In this document: in pieces, positions 29,499-39,882 of the stretch
Layout of the letters: every line of letters begins with the position of its first letter
Numbering within the stretch: position 1 is the stretch's first letter
Assembly (NCBI RefSeq): GCF_008275125.1
Contig: NZ_CP043473.1
Coordinates: forward strand, 3,658,001-3,722,000
Length of the DNA: 64,000 nt
DNA from: Chromobacterium paludis
GTDB taxonomy: Bacteria; Pseudomonadota; Gammaproteobacteria; Burkholderiales; Chromobacteriaceae
Reading direction: 5' to 3'
Notes under the pieces: model-generated
What the model was told of the DNA's origin: nothing
Database searches by the model: none
What the model saw: only the letters and a program-made list of their open reading frames with translations
Made by a program: the position numbers and the translations under genes

Positions 29499-30410
29499 AT
29501 GGACTTGCTGGAAGACCTGTTTGCCGCGATGCGGGTGCAGAGCGCGCTGTATGCTCGGCTGGAGGCCCGCGCGCCGTGGGGAATAGACTTCGCCCATCAG
29601 GTGTCGGCGCGCTTCGGCATTGTCGCCCATGGCCAGGCCTGGCTGGCCGGAGCGGGCCAGGCCGAACCGCTGCATGTGGAAGCGGGCGATCTGTTCATCG
29701 TCAGCGGCGGCCAGCGTTTCTGCCTGATGGACGCGCCAGGCCGTCAGGCCTTGCCGTGCGAGACCGTATTCGACGGCCGTCGCGACGGCGTGATCCGCTT
29801 CGGCGGCGACGGCGAGGAAACCGGCATCGTGTCCGGCCGCTTCGTGTTCGATGCCGCCGCCGGCGCGCCATTGATGGACATGCTGCCGCCGGTGCTGCAT
29901 GTGCGGCTGGACGCGGAGCGGGCGCGGCTGCTGCAGGCGGCGCTGGAGATGATCGCCCGCGAGAACGCCGAGCCGGGGCTGGGCTCGCGGCTGGTGGTGC
30001 AAAAACTGGTGGACGTGCTGCTGATCGAGGCGCTGCGCATTCATTGCCTGTCGGGCCAGGGACAGGGCTGGCTGGGCGCGCTGGCGGATAGGCGGCTGTC
30101 GCCCGTGTTGCGCGCGCTGCATGACGATCTGGCCGCGCCGTGGACGCTGGACAGCATGGCCGCGCGCGCCGGCATGTCGCGCTCGGCCTTCGCCCGTCAT
30201 TTCCGCCAGCGGGTAGGCGATACGCCGCTGAACCATCTCACCGGCTGGCGCATGCAGCGGGCGCGGGCCTTGCTGAGCGGAAGCCGGCTATCGCTGGCCG
30301 AGGTGGCGGCGCGGGTGGGCTACGACAGCGACGCCGCCTTCCAGCGCGCCTTCAAGCGGCTGGCGGGCCTGCCGCCGGGCGAGTACCGGCGCGCGGCCCA
30401 GCCGGATTAG
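29499..30410 (+). CDS. AraC-family regulator with cupin-6 sensor
   Basis: A 303-residue activator. The N-terminal half (WGIDFAHQVSARFGIVAHG, GDLFIVSGGQRFCL, LPPVLHVRLD) is a cupin-6 ligand-binding domain; the C-terminal 100 residues hold two AraC helix-turn-helices (WTLDSMAARAGMSRSAFARHFRQRVGDTPLNHLTGWRMQRA, LAEVAARVGYDSDAAFQRAFKR). GGAG lies 7 nt before the ATG at 29499. It is divergent from the alcohol dehydrogenase across 108 bp, the common arrangement for an AraC regulator and its target. Its last 4 bp overlap the convergent racemase gene. Confidence 0.92.
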   Translation: MDLLEDLFAAMRVQSALYARLEARAPWGIDFAHQVSARFGIVAHGQAWLAGAGQAEPLHVEAGDLFIVSGGQRFCLMDAPGRQALPCETVFDGRRDGVIRFGGDGEETGIVSGRFVFDAAAGAPLMDMLPPVLHVRLDAERARLLQAALEMIARENAEPGLGSRLVVQKLVDVLLIEALRIHCLSGQGQGWLGALADRRLSPVLRALHDDLAAPWTLDSMAARAGMSRSAFARHFRQRVGDTPLNHLTGWRMQRARALLSGSRLSLAEVAARVGYDSDAAFQRAFKRLAGLPPGEYRRAAQPD

Positions 30411-31102
30411 ACGCAGGCGGCGTTGAGCGCGGCTTCGGCCAGCACCAGGGTGGTGTCTATGGCCGGCACGCCGCAATTGGCGTCGTTCAGGACCAGGGGC
30501 AGCTCGGTGCAGGCCAGCGCCACGCCGTCGCAGCCCTGGGCCTTCATCGCCTCTACCACTTCCAGCAGCGCGGCCACGGTGACTGCGCTGGCGCCGCCGG
30601 TGGGCACCAGCTCGGCGAAGATCGCGTTTTGGATCAGCGCCTGCTGCGCCTCGTCCGGGATGATCTCCGTGATGCCGCGCTCGGCCAGCGGCGTTTGATA
30701 TAGCCGGCGCGCCATGGTCCAGCGGGTGCCGAGTATCGCCACTTGCTTCAGGCCGCGCGCGGCGCAGGCCTCAGCCACCACGTCCAGCATGCTGATCAGC
30801 GGGATGGGGGAGCGCGCGCGGATGTCGTCCACCACCAGGTGCACGGTGTTGGCCGGGATCACCGCCAGTTCGGCGCCGGCGCCGGCTAGCCGATCTAGCG
30901 AGCCGACGATGGAGTCGGCTACGCGGTCCCAGCGGTCGTCGTCCTGCGCCTGGTGCACCGCGCCGAAGTCGGGCTGATCCAAAACGAAGCGCGGGTGATG
31001 AAGGGGTGGGAAACGGCCCGCGCACAGGCGGTGCATCTTGGACAGGCAGTCTACGGCGCCGGGCACGGTGACGCCGGCAATGCCTATGGTTTTCGCTTGC
31101 AT
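30407..31102 (-). CDS. Aspartate/glutamate racemase family protein
   Basis: A 231-residue member of the Asp/Glu racemase superfamily, interconverting or cleaving amino acids through a two-cysteine mechanism. The second-half catalytic Cys is in GVALACTELPLVL; the first-half position shows PANTVHLV, where Cys is usual in aspartate racemase (PCNTAH), so the first catalytic cysteine seems replaced by Ala. This suggests a changed activity, such as a hydantoin racemase or maleate-isomerase-like protein, or loss of racemisation. The start at 31102 (MQAKTIGIAG) fits the family. Confidence 0.85.
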   Translation of the reverse strand: MQAKTIGIAGVTVPGAVDCLSKMHRLCAGRFPPLHHPRFVLDQPDFGAVHQAQDDDRWDRVADSIVGSLDRLAGAGAELAVIPANTVHLVVDDIRARSPIPLISMLDVVAEACAARGLKQVAILGTRWTMARRLYQTPLAERGITEIIPDEAQQALIQNAIFAELVPTGGASAVTVAALLEVVEAMKAQGCDGVALACTELPLVLNDANCGVPAIDTTLVLAEAALNAACV

Positions 31103-31180
31103 GGTTCTGCCAAAGTGAAACGCCGCGGGCGGCGCGATGCCGGGCAGTTTACGCATGCGGCATTGTTGAGGCAATCTATC

Positions 31181-32725
31181 TTACCCATTCCAGGTGTCGC
31201 CGGCGCGCCAGCGGCGGATGAACTCGTCCAGCGGCATGGGGCGGGCGATGTGATAGCCCTGCAGCCAGCCCACGCCCAATTGGGCCAGGTAATCGAACTG
31301 GGCGGCGGTTTCCACGCCTTCCGCCACCGTATCCAGGCCCAGCTTGGCCGCCAGCTCCGCCACGCTGTCGACGATATGGGCGGACAAGCCGTCGCTGCCG
31401 ATGCCGGCGACGAAGCTTTGGTCTATCTTCAGCCCGTCCACCGCCAGTTGCTGCAAGTAGACCAGGCTGGAGTGGCCGGTGCCGAAATCGTCCAGCGCGA
31501 TCTTCGCGCCCAGCGCGTGCAGCCTTTGAAACAGCGCCTCCACCTCTGGCGTGATGGCGATGATCTCGCGTTCGGTCAGTTCCAGCGTCAGCACCGCGCC
31601 GCGTGCCGCCAGCGCGCGCTGCCAGCGGGCGCAGTCGTCGAAGAAGCCTGGGTCGTCCAGGTGCGCGCGGCTGATGTTGAAGCCGAGGTGGAAGCCCGCC
31701 GGCAGCCGCAGCGGCGCCAGCCGCGGGATCAGCCTGTCCATCATGCCGCGCGTCATCGGCACGATCAGGCCGCTTTCCTCGGCGCGCGGGATGAACAGGT
31801 CGGGCCGGACCAGGCCTTCGCGCGGGTGGCGCCAGCGCATCAGCGTCTCGGCGCCCTGCCAGCCGGCCTGGCCGGGTTTGACCAGCGGCTGCAGAAAACC
31901 CTCGAACTCATCGTTTTCCAGCGCGCGGCGCAATTCGTCGCTGGGCGAGGCCGGCCGGCCCAGCAGCCAATACAGCGCGCCGCCGGCCAGCAGGCTCAGC
32001 GCCACCACCACCAGCAAGAGCGCGGCATGGCGGCGCCACAGCCATTCGCGGTTGCCGGGCAGCGCGTAACCGGTGGCGACGGCGTAGGGGTAGCGCGTCG
32101 ATGACAGGCGGATCTGGATTTGCGCCGGCAGCGGCGGCTGGCCGGCGCCGGCCAGGCGCGGCCCCAGCCATTGCCCGCCTACGATCAGGTAGACCGGCGC
32201 GCCGTCGCTGGCGTCCTGCAGCGCCAGCTGCAGATAGCGGCCGTCCACGGCGGCCAGCGTATCGCCATGCGGGCCTGCCGTGCGGAAGTGCATCAGCGGC
32301 ACGTCCGGCGTGGTGCGGTTGCCGGGCAGCAGGCGCAAGGCGCCGCCGACAAAAGGGCTGGAGTAGGGTTTGGGATGCGGGATGGCGCCGGACAGCGAGG
32401 TGCAGTAGATGGCCCCGTCGCGCAGCAAACCGGTGCTGCGCACGAAGGGTACGATGGTGGCCTGGCGGCGCAGTTCGGGCGCGGCGCTGGCGCAATCGCT
32501 GCCGGCCAGCGGCTGGATGGCGCGGCTGGCCAGCGCGGCCTGGTCCAGAATCTCGTCTAGCTGGCTCCTGGCTTGCTCCGCTTGCCGCCGCGCCTGTTCG
32601 GCCAGGTCGCGCTTTTCCTGCCACAGCAGGGTGGGTGCGATGGCCAGCAGCGGCAAGGCGGCGACCAGCAAACTGGCCAGCAGATGGGACAGGCGATGCT
32701 GGCGGCGGGGATGCAGAGGATTCAT
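31181..32725 (-). CDS. CSS-motif EAL phosphodiesterase
   Basis: A 514-residue inner-membrane c-di-GMP phosphodiesterase. The N-terminal helix (LASLLVAALPLLAIAPTLL) and second helix (LLLVVVALSLLAGGALYWLLG, about 235-256) enclose a periplasmic region carrying YCTSLSG, the CSS-type motif of PdeB/PdeC enzymes whose cysteine pair is tied to redox control. The cytoplasmic EAL domain shows GAETLMRW (ETL in place of EAL), LELTEREI, LDDFGTGHSSLVYLQ, LKIDQSFV and EGVET. The active-site residues are intact, so it is probably active. Confidence 0.9.
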   Translation of the reverse strand: MNPLHPRRQHRLSHLLASLLVAALPLLAIAPTLLWQEKRDLAEQARRQAEQARSQLDEILDQAALASRAIQPLAGSDCASAAPELRRQATIVPFVRSTGLLRDGAIYCTSLSGAIPHPKPYSSPFVGGALRLLPGNRTTPDVPLMHFRTAGPHGDTLAAVDGRYLQLALQDASDGAPVYLIVGGQWLGPRLAGAGQPPLPAQIQIRLSSTRYPYAVATGYALPGNREWLWRRHAALLLVVVALSLLAGGALYWLLGRPASPSDELRRALENDEFEGFLQPLVKPGQAGWQGAETLMRWRHPREGLVRPDLFIPRAEESGLIVPMTRGMMDRLIPRLAPLRLPAGFHLGFNISRAHLDDPGFFDDCARWQRALAARGAVLTLELTEREIIAITPEVEALFQRLHALGAKIALDDFGTGHSSLVYLQQLAVDGLKIDQSFVAGIGSDGLSAHIVDSVAELAAKLGLDTVAEGVETAAQFDYLAQLGVGWLQGYHIARPMPLDEFIRRWRAGDTWNG

Positions 32726-32757
32726 GGCGAGATGGCGTTGCGCGGAGGCGGAAAATC

Positions 32758-32782
32758 AAAACGCCCTCCAGCGGGAGGGCGT
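32758..32782 (-). terminator. Terminator of argH
   Basis: On the minus strand ACGCCCTCC - CGCT - GGAGGGCGTTTT, 12 bp after the argH stop codon and just before the downstream EAL gene. Confidence 0.85.
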
Positions 32783-32793
32783 AACGGGGAGAC

Positions 32794-34173
<1,380 letters not shown>

Positions 34174-34254
34174 GGCGTGACGTCCTGCGGTGAGAGTGCG
34201 AAAACTCTACTATGCCAGCCGCCACCGCTCGCGGCCAGTGTCCTGGCGGATAGA

Positions 34255-34989
34255 CTACGGCGTGGCCGACAGCAGGCGGGCAATGGTGCCGTCGGCCACC
34301 ATGCCGCGCAGGGCTTGTTGGATGCGGGTCTTTTGCGGCTGCAGCGGCGAGCGCCGCGCCAGGGCCAGGCGGTTGGGGTGGTGGTCGTCCAGGGTCAGGA
34401 CGGCGCGCTTCACCTTGCCCGCGAACTCCGGCCGGGCCGCCAGTTCGCGGCCCTGGCTGCTGTTGACGATCAACACGTCCACGCGGCCTTGCGCCAGCTT
34501 GCGGAAGCCGGACTCCATGCCGGGGCTGGCGTCGCGGCGCAATTGGGCATCGCCGTCGAAGCGGGGGGTATAGCTGACGCCTTCGGAGACGCCCACGCGG
34601 CGAGCGTGCAGATCCTCGTAGCGGGCGATGACGCTGTTGTCGTCGCTGCGCTGATAAAACGCCAGATGGTCGCCATTGGCGAACGCCGGTTCCAGAAAGT
34701 CCAGATAGCGCGATCGTTCCGGCGTGGGCCGCACGCCTATCATCAGGTCGGCGCGGCCTTGCTCCATCATGGCCAGGCAGCGCGACAGCGGGCAATGCGC
34801 GAAGCGCAGCGGCAGTTTCAGCCGGCGCGCCAGCTCGCGCACGATGTCGGCATATGGTCCCGCCGGCAGGCCATGCGCGTCCAGGCGTTTCCACGGTTCG
34901 AACACGCTGTAGGCAAGGACCAGCTCTGGCGCCGCCAGCGCGGACTGACTGCACAGGGCAAGCAGCAGCAGGGCGATCAATTTCTTCAC
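34255..34989 (-). CDS. Periplasmic solute-binding protein, family 3
   Basis: A 244-residue protein with a signal peptide (KKLIALLLLALCSQSALAA) and a family-3 binding fold (LVLAYSVFEPWKRLDAHGLPAGPYADIVRELARRL, GRADLMIGVRPTPERSRYLDFL). Likely binds an amino acid or similar polar ligand. It is an orphan without adjacent permease genes, like the one at 5599, with which it is related only by family. The start at the ATG at 34989 directly gives the signal peptide. Confidence 0.85.
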   Translation of the reverse strand: MKKLIALLLLALCSQSALAAPELVLAYSVFEPWKRLDAHGLPAGPYADIVRELARRLKLPLRFAHCPLSRCLAMMEQGRADLMIGVRPTPERSRYLDFLEPAFANGDHLAFYQRSDDNSVIARYEDLHARRVGVSEGVSYTPRFDGDAQLRRDASPGMESGFRKLAQGRVDVLIVNSSQGRELAARPEFAGKVKRAVLTLDDHHPNRLALARRSPLQPQKTRIQQALRGMVADGTIARLLSATP

Positions 34990-35130
34990 GGAATGGACCC
35001 GGCGATATTTTTGGCCATGCTAGTACCGTTAAGGAATGCATGGAGCATTTATTGCTTTTCTTGCAAGCGGCTGTTGCAAAAATGGGGCCAAAGCCCGGCC
35101 AAGCGCCCTGTGCCATGACGCCAGCGATGA

Positions 35131-35154
35131 AAAAGCCCGGCTGGCGGCCGGGCT
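35131..35154 (-). terminator. Terminator split from the glt operon by an IS
   Basis: On the minus strand AGCCCGGC - CGCC - GCCGGGCT followed by a T run (A run at 35131-35134). The next leftward gene starts at 34989, so it does not end that gene; it lies downstream of the IS5 element and, before that insertion, of gltL. It probably ended the glt transcript. Confidence 0.7.
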
Positions 35155-35188
35155 GGGGAGCGGACATGGCGCCGCTTGTCGACGCTAA

Positions 35189-36499
35189 CAGGCCGTTGAA
35201 AAACACGTCGATCTTGCCCCAACCCATTTCCGTATGAACAAAAATGGGCGGTTTCAGCGGGCTGAATGCCCATAAATCCGTTCTCTGCCTGAGTTTTCAG
35301 GCTGTTTGCCGGTTATCCGGCGATTTTGGGCGCAATACGCCCTATACATGCGATCCGCCCCAGCAACCGGACAGGCTGCCCATGCGGATCAGGTTATAGG
35401 TCGCAAACGCTAAAAAAGTTTGCCCGGCCAGTTTGGCCCGGCCGATCAGTTTGGTTTTGCGAAGGCCTCCGACGGTTTTCAGCCAGCCGAAGCATTCCTC
35501 GATCCGTTTGCGTCGCCGCTGGCTGATCGCGTAACCCTCATGGCGCGTGGTGCGGCTGTCGATGGCGCTGCCGACACGCTTGCGCGCCACGTGCGGCGTA
35601 ATGCCCAAGCCTCGGCAGCCGTTCACGAAAGCAGGCGTGTCATAGCCCTTGTCCGCGCCGACGGTGCTGCCTTTCTTGGCATTGCGCAGCAACAGGTTCA
35701 GCGCTTCGATGTTTTCGGCGTGGCCATTGACCTCGGACACCGAGACGTCCACAACCAGACCGTTGCGGTTCTCGGTCAGGATATGGGCCATATGGCACAA
35801 GCGGCTGGCGTCGCCGGCGCTCTTGCGGGCCAGTCGCGCTTCCGGATCGGTTCGCGATTGATGCGTCTGGTTGCTTCGCTTCTCGCCCCGGAAATCGACG
35901 TCCGGGTTGCGCCCTGCGGGTGGGGACGTGTCGTCATCCTTGTGAACAAAGCTTTTGTGCGAAGCCCAGGCATCGATCAGCGTGCCGTCGACGCTGAAAT
36001 GTTCGTCGCTGGTGAGCTTGCCCCACTCGGCCAGGCTGCGTACGCGAATGAAGAAGGCGCGGGCGACGTCTTCGGTAAACAAGCGGTCGCGATTTTGCGA
36101 GAAGGTCGAGTGATCCCATACGCGGGCATCGGCGGAAAGACCGACGAACCAGCGAAACAGCAGGTTGTAGTCCAGTTGCTCGACCAGCAGCCGCTCGGAG
36201 CGGATGGTGTAGAGCACTTGCAGCAGGGAGGCGCGCAGCAGATGTTCGGGCGGAATCGAAGGCCGCCCGACCCGGGAATATAAGCCGTCGAATATCTCAT
36301 TCATCGAGCCGAGCACCAGATCGACCATCTGGCGGATCTTGCGCAGCGGGTGATTGGCCGGGATGCGATCTTCCAGCTGGATGTAGCTGAACAGGCTCGT
36401 CTGACTGTCGTTGCGGACGCCTCTCATCGGGTGCTTTCGCGGTTCGTTGGATGTTGATGATTATACCAAATGAATGGCTGTTGGTTTTTCAACGGCCTG
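35189..36499 (-). mobile_element. Complete IS5-family insertion sequence
   Basis: 1311 bp bounded by 16-bp perfect terminal inverted repeats CAGGCCGTTGAAAAAC and flanked on both sides by CTAA (35185-35188 and 36500-36503), a 4-bp target duplication of the kind typical for IS5-group elements. It encodes one transposase and no passenger genes. The intact ends and duplication suggest a relatively recent insertion. It lies between gltL and a downstream terminator. Confidence 0.92.
35342..36427 (-). CDS. IS5-family DDE transposase
   Basis: A 361-residue transposase with an N-terminal domain found in IS5-family proteins (SLFSYIQLEDRIPANHPLRKIR, GRPSIPPEHLLRASLLQVLY), and the catalytic DDE residues in FSVDGTLIDAWAS, GADKGYD and RKRIEECFGWLK. 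The frame is intact, so the element may be active. It lies inside the IS at 35189-36499; no frameshift is needed for expression. Confidence 0.93.
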   Translation of the reverse strand: MRGVRNDSQTSLFSYIQLEDRIPANHPLRKIRQMVDLVLGSMNEIFDGLYSRVGRPSIPPEHLLRASLLQVLYTIRSERLLVEQLDYNLLFRWFVGLSADARVWDHSTFSQNRDRLFTEDVARAFFIRVRSLAEWGKLTSDEHFSVDGTLIDAWASHKSFVHKDDDTSPPAGRNPDVDFRGEKRSNQTHQSRTDPEARLARKSAGDASRLCHMAHILTENRNGLVVDVSVSEVNGHAENIEALNLLLRNAKKGSTVGADKGYDTPAFVNGCRGLGITPHVARKRVGSAIDSRTTRHEGYAISQRRRKRIEECFGWLKTVGGLRKTKLIGRAKLAGQTFLAFATYNLIRMGSLSGCWGGSHV

Positions 36500-36556
36500 C
36501 TAAGCCCCCTACCGCGCCTGATCCCAGGCGCGAGGCAGGATCGGGTGGAGCGGGTC

Positions 36557-37300
36557 TTAGTGTTGCAGGATCTTGGACAGGAACTGTCGCGCGCGCTCGC
36601 TGCGGGCGTCCAGATCGCCGAAGAATTCTTCCTTCTTGCAGTCCTCGACGATATGGCCCTGGTCCATGAAGATCACGCGGTCGGCCACGCGGCGGGCGAA
36701 GCCCATTTCGTGGGTCACGCACATCATGGTCATGCCCTCGTGCGCCAGCTCGCTCATCACGTCCAGCACCTCGTTGATCATCTCCGGGTCCAGCGCGCTG
36801 GTGGGCTCGTCGAACAACATGGCGATGGGGTCCATGGCCAGCGCGCGGGCGATGGCCACCCGCTGCTGCTGGCCGCCGGACAGCTGGCCGGGATGCTTGT
36901 CGGCGTGCGCCCTGAGGCCCACGCGGTCCAGCAGCTTCAGGCCCTTGGCCATGGCTTCGTCGCGGCCGCGGCCCAGCACCTTGATCTGGGCGATGGCCAG
37001 GTTCTCGGTGATGGACAGGTGCGGAAACAGCTCGAAATGCTGGAACACCATGCCGACGCGGCTACGCAGCTTGGGCAGGTCGGTTTTCGGATCGCCCACC
37101 GAGATGCCGTCGACGATGATCTCGCCCTGCTGGAACGGCTCCAGCGCGTTGACGCACTTGATCAGGGTGGATTTGCCGGAGCCGGACGGCCCGCACACCA
37201 CCACCACCTCGCCCTTGGCGACCTCGGTGGTGCAATCGGTCAGCACCTGGAAGTCGCCATACCATTTGCTGACCTTGTTCAGCGAAATCATTGCAGTCAT
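36557..37300 (-). CDS. gltL: Amino-acid ABC transporter ATPase (GltL type)
   Basis: A 247-residue ABC ATPase with Walker [11 protein letters not shown]-loop, signature LSGGQQQR and Walker [14 protein letters not shown]; the family of polar amino-acid importers (GlnQ/GltL). It powers the glutamate/aspartate-type importer of this operon. The start overlaps gltK by 4 bp. The IS5 element begins about 50 bp after the stop codon. An internal Met at residue 4 is an alternative start. Confidence 0.93.
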   Translation of the reverse strand: MTAMISLNKVSKWYGDFQVLTDCTTEVAKGEVVVVCGPSGSGKSTLIKCVNALEPFQQGEIIVDGISVGDPKTDLPKLRSRVGMVFQHFELFPHLSITENLAIAQIKVLGRGRDEAMAKGLKLLDRVGLRAHADKHPGQLSGGQQQRVAIARALAMDPIAMLFDEPTSALDPEMINEVLDVMSELAHEGMTMMCVTHEMGFARRVADRVIFMDQGHIVEDCKKEEFFGDLDARSERARQFLSKILQH

Positions 37301-37962
37301 ACAGCCAACCTTTGTTGCAGGCGCTTCACCAGGCGGGAGGCGCCGAAACTGATTACGAAGTAGACCGTGCCGGCGAATATCAGGAATTCATGCGGCAGGC
37401 CGACGATGTCGCCCTTGGAGCGGGCGGTGTTCAGGAAATCCATCAAGCCGACAGCGTAAACCAGGGAGGTATCCTGGAACAGGATGATGGACTGCTGCAA
37501 CAGCAGCGGCATCATCTTGCGCAAGGCCTGCGGCAGCACCACCAGGCGCATCACCTGATGGTAGCGCATGCCCAGGGCGTAGGCGGCGTTGGCTTGGCCC
37601 TTCGGTATCGCCTGGATGCCGGCGCGGACGATCTCGGCGAAGTAGGCCGCCTCGAACATGACGAAGGCCACCAGGCAGGAGGTGAAGGCCCCCACCGGTT
37701 CCAGATTGCCGGTGATCCAGTTCAGCAGCATGGGCACCGCCAGGTAGAACCAGGAAATCACCAGCAGCAGCGGAATGGAACGGAAGTAATAGATGTAGAA
37801 CTTGGCCAGCGCCGACAAGGGCTTAACGTCGGACAGCCGCGCCAGCGCCAGGAAAATGCCCAGCACCACGCCGCCGATCACGCCGCCGGCCGTCATCTTC
37901 AAGGTCAGCATCATGCCTTGCGACAGGCCCGGCATGGCCGGAATGATTTGGCTGAAATCCAT
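37297..37962 (-). CDS. gltK: Amino-acid ABC permease (GltK type)
   Basis: A 221-residue inner-membrane permease with about five helices. The EAA-type loop interacting with the ATPase is seen in [22 protein letters not shown]. The N-terminal region [28 protein letters not shown] matches the HEQRO/His-Glu-Gln-Arg permease family. It pairs with GltJ to form the channel. Overlaps both neighbours by a few bases, so strongly coupled. Confidence 0.92.
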   Translation of the reverse strand: MDFSQIIPAMPGLSQGMMLTLKMTAGGVIGGVVLGIFLALARLSDVKPLSALAKFYIYYFRSIPLLLVISWFYLAVPMLLNWITGNLEPVGAFTSCLVAFVMFEAAYFAEIVRAGIQAIPKGQANAAYALGMRYHQVMRLVVLPQALRKMMPLLLQQSIILFQDTSLVYAVGLMDFLNTARSKGDIVGLPHEFLIFAGTVYFVISFGASRLVKRLQQRLAV

Positions 37963-38702
37963 TATTTGCCTCCCATCATGCCGGGCACCCGCAGTTTCTT
38001 CTCCAGCGCGTTCATCATCAGCATCAGGCTCATGTTCAGCGTGAAATAGATGATGGTGGACAGGGTGAAGGCCTCGAACAGGTTGGCGGAGAACTCAGCC
38101 GTCTGCTTGGTCTGCGCCAGCAGCTCCATCAGGCCGATCAAGGACGCCACCGACGAGTTCTTGATGATGTTCAGGAACTCGCTGGTCAAGGGCGGGATGA
38201 TGATGCGCGCCGCCTGCGGCAACAGCACGTGGCGGTAAGTCTGGCCCAGCGAGAAGCCCATGGCCATGGCCGCGTTGCGCTGGCCGCGCGGCAGCGCCTC
38301 GATGCCGGTGCGCACCTGCTCCGCCACGCGCGCGGCGGTGAACAGGCCCAGGCAGACCACGACGGACAGGTATTGCGAGGTGGCCGGCGCCAGGTCCTGC
38401 TTGAACCAGACCTGCGCGCCCTGAGGCAGCAGGTCCGGCACCAGGAAGTACCAGACGAATAGCTGCACCAAGAGCGGCACATTGCGGAACAGTTCGACAT
38501 AGGCGGTGGCCAGGGCGGCCAGGCCGCGATGCGGCAGCGTGCGCGCCACGCCGACCGCGGTGCCGACGACGAGCGCCACGATCCAGCCGGAAAGCGCCAC
38601 GGCCAGGGTCCAGCCCAGGCCGGAGACGAACCAGTTCAGATAGATTTCGCTGCCGACGCCGGTGGGTTTGAAGAAGACTCCCCAGTCCCAGTGATAATTC
38701 AT
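37962..38702 (-). CDS. gltJ: Amino-acid ABC permease (GltJ type)
   Basis: A 246-residue permease of the same family. The start at 38702 (MNYHWDWGVFFKPTGVGSEIYL) matches the GltJ N-terminus; a longer frame upstream is not supported. The EAA loop is in EQVRTGIEALPRGQRNAAMAMG. It is separated from gltI by about 156 bp with a GC-rich hairpin, and its stop codon overlaps gltK's start codon. Confidence 0.92.
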   Translation of the reverse strand: MNYHWDWGVFFKPTGVGSEIYLNWFVSGLGWTLAVALSGWIVALVVGTAVGVARTLPHRGLAALATAYVELFRNVPLLVQLFVWYFLVPDLLPQGAQVWFKQDLAPATSQYLSVVVCLGLFTAARVAEQVRTGIEALPRGQRNAAMAMGFSLGQTYRHVLLPQAARIIIPPLTSEFLNIIKNSSVASLIGLMELLAQTKQTAEFSANLFEAFTLSTIIYFTLNMSLMLMMNALEKKLRVPGMMGGK

Positions 38703-38792
38703 TGCAACCACTCCCAACCGCGCGGCCGGGGCGGCGGCGCGGCGATCAATGCTCCCCGCGGCGGCCGGATGGCGGCCGCGCAGGGTCAAACC

Positions 38793-38810
38793 GCCGCCCT
38801 GACGGGCGGC
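38793..38810. other. Hairpin between gltI and gltJ
   Basis: A GCCGCCC / GGGCGGC stem with a TGAC loop in the gap after gltI, without T run. Such hairpins often stabilise the upstream binding-protein message so it is made in excess over the permease. Inference. Confidence 0.4.
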
Positions 38811-38858
38811 GCGACGGACAAAGCTTCAGGGCGGAGGCCGCATTGGCGGCCAGGCAGG

Positions 38859-39767
38859 TTACTCGGCCGGCTTGTCGGTCGGCTTGGCCAACAGCGCCTT
38901 CAGCTCGTCGGACATCGGGAAGTTCAGGTTCAGGCCCTTGGGCGGCACCGGGCTGGTGAACCATTTGGCGTAGATCTTGTTGATTTCGCCGGACTTGAAG
39001 GTTTTTTCCAGCGCGGTGTCCACCACCTTCTTGAAGGCCGGGTCGTCCTTGCGCAGCATGCAGCCGTAGATTTCATACGATTGCGACTTGCCGGTCACGG
39101 TCCAGTTGGACGGATTCTTGGCCTTGGCCATTTCGCCGTACAACAGCGCGTCGTCCATCATGAAGGCGACGGCGCGGCCGGATTCCAGCATCAAGAAGGA
39201 TTCGCCGTGGTCCTTGGCCGAGATGATGTTCATGCCCATGTTCTTGCTGGCGTTCATGGACTTGATCAGGCGCTCGGAGGTGGTGCCGGCGGTGGTGACC
39301 ACGTTCTTGCCCTTCAGGTCCGGAAAGTCTTTGACGCCGGAGTTCTTGGCGGTCAACAGGCGGGTGCCGATCTCGAAGATGCCGACCGAGAACGCCACTT
39401 GCTTGCCGCGCTCGGCGTTATTGGTGGTGGAGCCGCACTCCAGGTCCACCGTGCCGTTCTGCACCAGCGGGATGCGGTTCTGCGAGGTCACCAAGTTATA
39501 GCGCACCTGCAGATTGGGCATCTTCAATTCCTTCTTCACCTCGTCCACTACCTTGTTAGCCAGGTCCACGGAATAGCCGATGGGCTTCTGGTTGTTGTCG
39601 TAGTACGAGAACGGGATGGAGGAGTCGCGGTTGCCCAGCACGATGACGCCGGAATCCTTGATCTTCTTCAGCGTGCCGGTCAGCTCGGCGGCGGCGGCGG
39701 ATTGAGTGGCCAGGGCGGCGAGGGCGGCCAGGGTGCAGCCGGCGACGACGGAAGCGCGAATACGCAT
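38859..39767 (-). CDS. gltI: Glutamate/aspartate periplasmic-binding protein (GltI type)
   Basis: A 302-residue secreted binding protein with a signal peptide (residues 1 to about 26, ending AAAA) and the family signature of GltI, the glutamate/aspartate carrier (GVIVLGNRDSSIPFSYYDN, VDLECGSTTNNAERGKQVAFS, FMMDDALLYGEMA). First gene of the gltIJKL operon on the minus strand. The specificity for glutamate and aspartate is from family resemblance. Confidence 0.92.
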   Translation of the reverse strand: MRIRASVVAGCTLAALAALATQSAAAAELTGTLKKIKDSGVIVLGNRDSSIPFSYYDNNQKPIGYSVDLANKVVDEVKKELKMPNLQVRYNLVTSQNRIPLVQNGTVDLECGSTTNNAERGKQVAFSVGIFEIGTRLLTAKNSGVKDFPDLKGKNVVTTAGTTSERLIKSMNASKNMGMNIISAKDHGESFLMLESGRAVAFMMDDALLYGEMAKAKNPSNWTVTGKSQSYEIYGCMLRKDDPAFKKVVDTALEKTFKSGEINKIYAKWFTSPVPPKGLNLNFPMSDELKALLAKPTDKPAE

Positions 39768-39800
39768 GAGTGTTTCTCCTTATGACTCTCTTTGCGAAGG

Positions 39801-39830
39801 AAGGCGCCGCCGCGGCAAGGGCGGCGCCTT
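39801..39830. terminator. Hairpin between rsmA and gltI
   Basis: An 11-bp stem AAGGCGCCGCC / GGCGGCGCCTT in the gap between the leftward rsmA stop codon and the gltI start. It likely ends the rsmA transcript, although the T tract is poor. Confidence 0.55.
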
Positions 39831-39882
39831 AGACTTTCTTTGTAGTGTTTGTCCGACAGTATGCAGTTATTTTTTATTCGTG

